In this document: piece after piece, positions 57,780 to 64,000 of the stretch
How the letters are laid out: each line of letters begins with the position of its first letter
Numbering within the stretch: the stretch's first letter is position 1
Assembly: GCA_002914805.1 (NCBI GenBank)
Contig: JXTB01000297.1
Coordinates: forward strand, 467,010 to 531,009
Length of the DNA: 64,000 nucleotides
Reading direction: 5' to 3'
Origin: Parasponia andersonii
Lineage: Eukaryota > Streptophyta > Magnoliopsida > Rosales > Cannabaceae
Notes under the pieces: generated by a model
Databases searched by the model: none
The model's input: only the letters and a program-made list of their open reading frames with translations
Told to the model about the DNA's origin: nothing
Position numbers and translations under genes: made by a program

Positions 57780-60700
57780 TCAAACTCCATAAAGTGGTAG
57801 GAAGATTTTGACAAAAGAGTATGCAAGTGCACCTGTAAATAGGTAACTGTCTACCCTATCTAGTAATCCCCCTGCACACAATTATGAACAATAAACTTAA
57901 GATGAACCTAAGAAACATTCCGAAACTAAGATGTTCCAGGTAGCAATATCTAAAAAACTAAGAAAAGAGAGAAGCACTATTACCATGAAAATTTGAAGAT
58001 GAAGTTGACAGAATTCTTAACCAAGTGAAAAGAAAGTAAAAATAAAAACAACCACGAGAAAAAAAGTAATTACCATGTCCGGGTATCAGAGATCCAGAAT
58101 CTTTTACACCCGCATCACGTTTTATCATCGACTCAGTAAGATCACCAAAAACAGACCCAACGAAATTGAGAAATCCAAAAGCTATTGCACTGAAAAGAAT
58201 TCAACATTTGCATTCACATTAGGAAAGAAATGTAAGGATATCAAAAATTTCACACATATCAATGTATAATATGCATGTTCACAGTAAAGAACCCCCCAAC
58301 AAATGCATTCTCGATCTTGCAAGAGTGAAGATTAAAGGGACATTCATGGTAAATTCTTGGAATGAACATACAATTCAACAATAACTTTCAAGAATGCAAC
58401 TACTGAAGATTTTGTACCTCAGCAAAGATTTAGGCCAGCAGAAAATCCTTGACAACAAAACAGAAGTGGCTATACAACCAACCAAGCCTATGATAGTTCC
58501 CTCCCATGTCTTCTTTGGACTAACACTGATTAGTGGTGTCCTCCCAAATGTCTGCATTAGAATGTAAAATTATTCCAGGGAGCTCCGTGATAGAACCTTT
58601 CAAATATGCACTAAACAAGTCCTTCACAGATTGGTTCACTGATAAGCACAAACAACTAGACGCATGAACTTGAGTTCGACCAGTTCTCAGCCAAATTTAG
58701 TTTCAATGGTTCAGTTCTGAGTGGCCTTTTCTCCAAGATATTTTTCACACTCAACAACAATAACTGTCTCAACCAGAGACACTCTGTTGGAAGAGCTCAG
58801 AAATGCCACTCAATGAGGTCAAAGAAAGAATACTTTCATAAGAAATATGATAACAAAACCTTGATAAGAATGAGAAATCATGAAATAAGATAATGATATG
58901 TTACAAGTTACCACTAGTCAGAAAATAGAGGTACAGCAGAACAACTTCAAGTGACTAAATACCTTGCCACCCATAAAAGCAAAAGTATCTGCTGCAATGA
59001 TGCTGCCGATAGATATTAAGGTTGCAACAAGACCAACCGTCCAATGAGTTGGACCACCAAGAAGAATGGGCCATGATGCTCCTATTCCTTTCAAACACAA
59101 AGTAATTAGGTAATCTACAACAAGCAAATGATGACAACCCAGGAAGACCCTAACAACAGTAGCCCACACAGGCAATGGCCATATGCAGAACAAAAATCAC
59201 TACAAATCCATACCATTAACTTTGCTTAGTCCACTCCGCATAATAAGTGACCACGAGAATAATATAGTAAAACAGGCAAGGCAGTGCCAATTTGAGAAGC
59301 CAAACTTTATCTTTAAGTACATAGATCCAACTCCTTACCAGTATTTAGGGCTGGAGCTGCTAGCCCGCATCGAAGCTTGACCCAGAAACAAGGAAGATAT
59401 CCACAATAAAATAGCCCAAACATGGTACTACTAAGCTGAGCAAAACGAGGACTGCCTCTCTGTAAAAGCAATGCCATAGCAACAACAAAGGCAGCAGATG
59501 TCACAGAAACATCAATATGACCAAAATACCTGCCCAGAAATCAGAAATGCAAATCAGCATGCTATGTCTTTTACCTTACAAACCTCTAGTTATCCCTGTA
59601 TTGATTCTTTAAAAGTATACCAGTTTGTTGGTATGGCATACTCCAACAACCCTTTTACTTGTTACTCCTTGTATCTTGTAGATGAACGTAATAGTAATAA
59701 TAAAGATTAATTCTCAAAGAAAAAGCAATGATGATAATGATTTGCATTTCTCTGCAGCTTCCCATATTTAAGTTTGTATAACAACAAAATCAACAAGGAA
59801 AAAATCACTAGCAAACACTCAGATAAAAAGAAAAGGACAAGTTGCTTATCATACAATGTGAGTATGGGCATGAGAGCAGAGATAACAGAGCAAACTCGTG
59901 AAACATATCGTGGAGGAGGAGTCATTCCAGCAGTTATTCCACGACTCCTAACCAATTCAAAATACTCCCGAGCACCAACAAAGACGGCAGCAGCTAAAGC
60001 CACCGTGAAAATCCATCCTCCAGCCAACACAACACCCCCAACACTAATTCCTATGCCAAGTCCAAAAACAATCCTTTTCTTTAATTGACTTGCTTTCTGT
60101 TGGTGCTCTGAAGCCGTATTCTCACTCATTGATGTCGTTTGGTCTTTGTCAACTTCCTACAATTGATTCAGTAGAAGAAAAGTCTGAATCAAAGAAAATA
60201 ATTAGACTAAAGACAATACGTAGCGTTAACTACCTAAATCCCCATAACTATGGGGTAATACAAGCTGTGAAACAAATATCTTTGCAGATATGAATCGGTA
60301 GAAATAGGGTAGTAAATAGTCTCATACTTGGTAATTATATTCTCATTAATTTAGAGAATATTTCTGAAATAAATCAGAGAATATATATGTTATCAGAGAA
60401 TTAATTCCAATTAATTCTCTTCAACACCTACCACACATCCATGTCAGCATATCGTTTCAATTATACATGCGCTCCACCAAAACACAAGAATAGAAGTTGT
60501 AAACAAGTTCAATCTAACTGAATTCCATTTTCCATCCTCTAAAAAGTTGTACACATTCTCACATTAATCATTGTAACACACGATAGTATGTGAAAATTTC
60601 TTCAAACAACACAAATATCAAAACTTTTCCATTCCATCAACCAAACGAACCTAAAATCATATTCTAAGCGCTCCAAGCTCCATAGCCAATATCCTTATCA

Positions 60701-61172
60701 ACCCAAATCCTTAAACTTATATCAATCTACTGACTAATTTTCCAACTCTTCAAAATCCTAAAGAACTCTCTACAAACTATCCAAACCCAAAATCGGATCA
60801 ACTTTTTACATAAACCCATCTTCCTTTTTATCTCAAATACCATAAAAGAAATTACAAGTTTCGCTTTCTTTCAAAACAAACCTGTTCGGCATTATCATCG
60901 TCGAGGCGGTCCGGCTGGGCTTGAGCTACAGCAGTAGCGAATCGCCGGTGGGCCGAGACGCCTTTCCGGCTAAACCAAAAGGACCCTTTGGCTTTTGGGC
61001 CGTCCAGGAACAGACCCAGTTGGCCGAATTTGGAAATGGGCCGAGAAAAAATGGTGGATTTTGAGGGGAGTACTACTGGACGACATGGGCAGGCGGAGAG
61101 AGAAGAGAACGAGAAAGGGATAAGCTTGTTACGGTCTATTTCCACGTACAACGACGTCGTTGTGGTCGCCAT
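57780..61172 (-). CDS. CDS4: CDP-diacylglycerol synthase, plastid type (CDS4/CDS5-like)
   Basis: Joins CTP and phosphatidate to CDP-diacylglycerol, the precursor of phosphatidylglycerol, in plastid membranes. Seven exons with GT-AG borders give 1251 nt, 416 aa: 61172-60882, 60156-59855, 59529-59339, 59087-58963, 58551-58418, 58189-58074 and 57871-57780. Phases join correctly at every border. Residues 1-75 or so are Ser/Thr-rich and transit-peptide-like, with SACPCRP near 27. Hydrophobic spans follow from about 120. SPKKTWEG is at 314-321. The family signature runs from Ser368 to Asp394, with IKRD, KDSGS, PGHGG and DRVD. Length and sequence resemble Arabidopsis CDS4 (about 430 aa, recalled). 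An in-frame ATG at 61214 would give exactly 430 aa; 61172 was chosen for its MAT start and G after the ATG. No lesion was seen. Its 3' end faces the GRAS genes. Confidence 0.9.
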
Positions 61173-61349
61173 GAGAGGGTGGAACTCCGAGGTTGGGTTT
61201 AAGAGCATCTTCATTGATGATGAGAGGTTGGCCTCAAGGAGGACATTGAAACAGCAGCTTTCGAGCTTCGGTGGAGCTCTCGATGGGATTTTTTGAGGTT
61301 TCTGCAACTGTTTGAGTCAATAAATTAGAAGCTTTTTTGTACTTTTTTG

Positions 61350-61355
61350 TGGGCC
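61350..61355 (-). promoter_or_regulatory. Site II (TGGGCC) element upstream of the synthase gene
   Basis: TGGGCC on the + strand (GGCCCA on the gene strand), about 180 bp upstream of the chosen start. Such elements are frequent in promoters of plant housekeeping and plastid genes. No clear TATA box was seen. Confidence 0.4.
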
Positions 61356-61379
61356 TACGACAATGTTACGTTCGACACT

Positions 61380-62221
61380 TTTCGAAGATAAACGACATGT
61401 ACTTAAAAGGAGTAAACGACATGTAGTTTAGTATATTCTAAACCAACTCGTCCGATGGAAATATTCATCACGGAAAACTACCAAAATTTCGAGAATGCAC
61501 AATTTTGCTGTGGCGTGTTAAAAATAATAAAAGAAATTTGATTTGATAAATTGATACTTACTCTCTAGTTTGGTCAAAATTGTCAAATGAAAAGATAAAT
61601 TACCATTGCTCCAAACTTGTAAGCAAGCAAACACGCAAATGAAAGTGAGTTGAAAAAAACACTTGAATTTTTCTTAACGTTAATTTTGATCAAATTAAAA
61701 AGAACAATAAAAGCTTCATAGATTTTTTAACAGCAAATTTATCCTAAATTGGACAAATGATACTCCTTCCGAGATAAATTGCCCTCCTTCAACAATATTA
61801 CAAAATATTTTAACGACCATGTCACTTATATGCAGCTATTTTAATATCCATTTCATTCTGATCGAAGAACATTTTCTACTGCTACAAATGAACGTGCTGC
61901 TGCAGGTTTGTTCATTTGTACTGTACCTGATGTTAAATTCAACGCAGAAATCCATATTTTCGAATCAGTTCAGTTAGTCACAAACAAAGACTTCGTTTCT
62001 TTGCGAGGGGTCGAACACTTACAGATTAATAAGAAAGTACTATGGATGTATTTTGGTCTTCGATATTTTACCTTTCATTGAATAATTTTAAACATTTAGC
62101 CTTATATCACATTTTATCTTTTACGATTTTTCAATCTCATCTGATGTGACATATGATTAGTTAATCTATGAGTAAGTATTGAATAATATTATTTCTATTC
62201 GAGGAAAGTTTCAAATAATTT
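61380..62221. other. Upstream intergenic DNA, nothing further identified
   Basis: AT-rich sequence with short chance ORFs. It may hold distal promoter parts of the synthase gene. Confidence 0.45.
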
Positions 62222-62760
62222 ATGGGGTATTAACAAATTTGACCCTCGTGGATTCCGTAAAAAAAATGGACAATGTATAAATTTTTTATAAAATTAGGAT
62301 TTTTATTGTCATGTTATTTAATAAAAATTTTGGAATTCCAAAATTACTCTTGTTAGAATTCTAAAATTCCTTTTGATTCGACCTTAGTTGAAAATTACCC
62401 TTGACTTTTATTATTATGGGGCATTATCAATTTTAACCCCCTTTGAATATGTATGGATGTGATGAAGAAATAGACAAATTATAAACTATTTACAAAATTA
62501 AAACTTTTATTATCATGTCATTTAATGAAAATTTCAGAGTTTTAAAATTATTTTTGACTCGACATTAGTCAAAAATTAATCCTGACTTTTATTATCATGG
62601 GGCATTATCAATTTTGATCTTCTTTTAATACATGTGGATATAGTGAAGAAATTGGCAACTTATATACTATTTACAAAATTAAGTCTTTTATTGTCACATC
62701 ATTTATGAAAATTTCAGAGTTCTAAAATTATTCTTAATTCGATCTCAATTAAAAAAGTCA
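62222..62760. repeat. Three-unit minisatellite (about 181-194 bp)
   Basis: Units begin at ATGGGG near 62222, 62416 and 62597. Each holds ATGGGG(C/T)ATTA, GTGAAGAAAT-like and TTTATTGTCAT-like words and a GAnTCGA(C/T) word. The units are clearly diverged and the last is incomplete. Confidence 0.75.
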
Positions 62761-64000
62761 AAAATCAAGAAGGCGGACGACCATGTTAAAGTAGGGTTGA
62801 AAATTTTCAACCGTTAGCTTTGACCATAGTTGAAAATTTTTTATAGGAAACGAAATTTTTCGACCACTAATCGAAAATTGATCGGAACAATTGGGAGAGA
62901 CAACATAACAAGTTTGACTGTGATAGAATTTTTTCGACTTAACTGAGCAAAGATTCTGTTAGGGTTAGGATTAGGACCGACGATAGTAGCAGAATTAGTT
63001 TAAAATTTGTTAACATATTTTAAGGCTTATTAGAGAATACAGTATCTAAGTTATTTTTACATATGTGTCATCAAATATTTAAGAGTGAATCTTTTTTTAT
63101 TATAAGAGTTTAATAGATTTCTTCAGTGTAAATTTCTCATAATTCATTTGACGCGGCATCAAATGAGTACTTAAGTAGGTGGATCTTAGCACTGTCCTAT
63201 TTTATTATCCCAAAAAAATATATTTTACAAAGATGGGTCTATTGCTATTTATTTATTTATTTTTTACATTTTTAGTAATTTTTGTAACTAATGAAATATC
63301 GGTGGATGAAATTTCATTTTAGTACAAAAAAAAGTTGTTAAGAAAAATTTCTCTAAATAATTTTTTCTTATTAAGGAAAAAAAAACCCTTCACACCCCTT
63401 TCTAAAACACAAATCAATTCAAGGAATAATTAGAGCAATCATCAACTCTTAAATCTTGCATATGTATTTAATAATTATACTCTAATTGATTTTTTTTTTT
63501 TTTAATAATCTGGGTATTGAAATGAATGATTTAGAAATTTATGAATCCAAATGATGATTATGCTATTTTTTTTTCACCGTATATTTTGCCTAATACTATA
63601 ATGGAGTGCCATTGATATACATTCAATTGTCTATATGGTTCTGCAACGGTCAATGTATATACACACTTCCTTTTTATTTTCTTCACTGCTTGGTTCGTGA
63701 ACCCATCTCCGCCAATCGTCTAAAAGATGTCGTATGTCATCAAAGATTGAGACTTAATTGTCAAACAGTCCATTTTGGTTTTATCGTCTACTACAATAGG
63801 GAAAAAGAGCATGAGAGTGGATTTCAAATGTACAGACTCTAATTGGGAGTTTTGCTAGTATGAAATTTGTAGATTTTTTTCTCATACTTTTGATATTAAA
63901 TTTGTTTGCCCCATCTCGGCTTCTCTCTTTTACGTATATTAAGCTAGCTAAAAATAATACATAATTTTGGGTCGAGGTTCTAACCCGAAGGAAAATGAGA
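62761..64000. other. AT-rich intergenic end of the window
   Basis: No gene or recognised repeat. Short AAATTTTTCGACC-type inverted words near 62800-62900 and poly(T) runs only. Confidence 0.45.

Noticed and set aside
60988..61296. 102-codon + strand ORF opposite synthase exon 1
   Set aside because: It is antisense to a well-supported exon with family homology and correct splice phase.
61173..61307. N-terminal extension of the synthase to 61307
   Set aside because: The codon at 61307 is TTG, not ATG. The first in-frame ATG is at 61214, and 61172 gives the best match to the family start.

Overview
The window is plant nuclear DNA, from a eudicot and probably a rosid (inference). It is AT-rich and gene-poor, with microsatellites, many small inverted-repeat elements, degraded transposons and canonical GT-AG plant introns. 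No species is assigned.

Four loci look like host genes. Two are tandem GRAS transcription factors of the HAIRY MERISTEM (HAM/SCL6-22-27) clade on the + strand (7755-9812 and 28650-30856), each with a perfect 21-nt miR171 target site. The third is a complete seven-exon plastid-type CDP-diacylglycerol synthase (CDS4/CDS5-like) on the - strand (57780-61172), reconstructed here exon by exon. The fourth is tentative: a 44-codon ORF for a possible single-pass membrane microprotein at 6436-6570, with its own promoter-like and polyA-like signals.

The GRAS genes come from a large segmental tandem duplication. Unit A runs from about 1005 to 10280 and unit B from about 10735 to 31325. The copies share distal noncoding blocks, core promoter, leader, coding region and 3' flank. 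Unit B has expanded to about twice the size by insertions between its distal block and its gene: several MITEs, a probable solo LTR and a hairpin-rich satellite. From memory, Arabidopsis HAM1 (At2g45160) lies beside CDS4 (At2g45150), and HAM2 (At3g60630) beside CDS5 (At3g60620). The HAM-CDS neighbourhood here therefore looks like ancient microsynteny, now split by about 27 kb of intergenic DNA.

From 31 to 57 kb lies a mobile-element field: a dimeric MITE with duplicated host flanks, (TA)n-flanked MITEs, a 1.14-kb foldback element with about 0.5-kb arms, an Ac-like hAT transposon (45762-48620), an L1-type LINE fragment on the - strand (48625-50430), and a complete but mutated Ty3/gypsy chromovirus (51043-56998) with both LTRs, PBS, PPT and a chromodomain. 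From 61.4 kb to the end only a three-unit minisatellite was seen.

Three single N bases (11706, 26784, 29434) occur. The one at 29434 breaks the second GRAS reading frame. Comparison with its paralogue shows it most likely hides about 29 unsequenced bases rather than a real frameshift.
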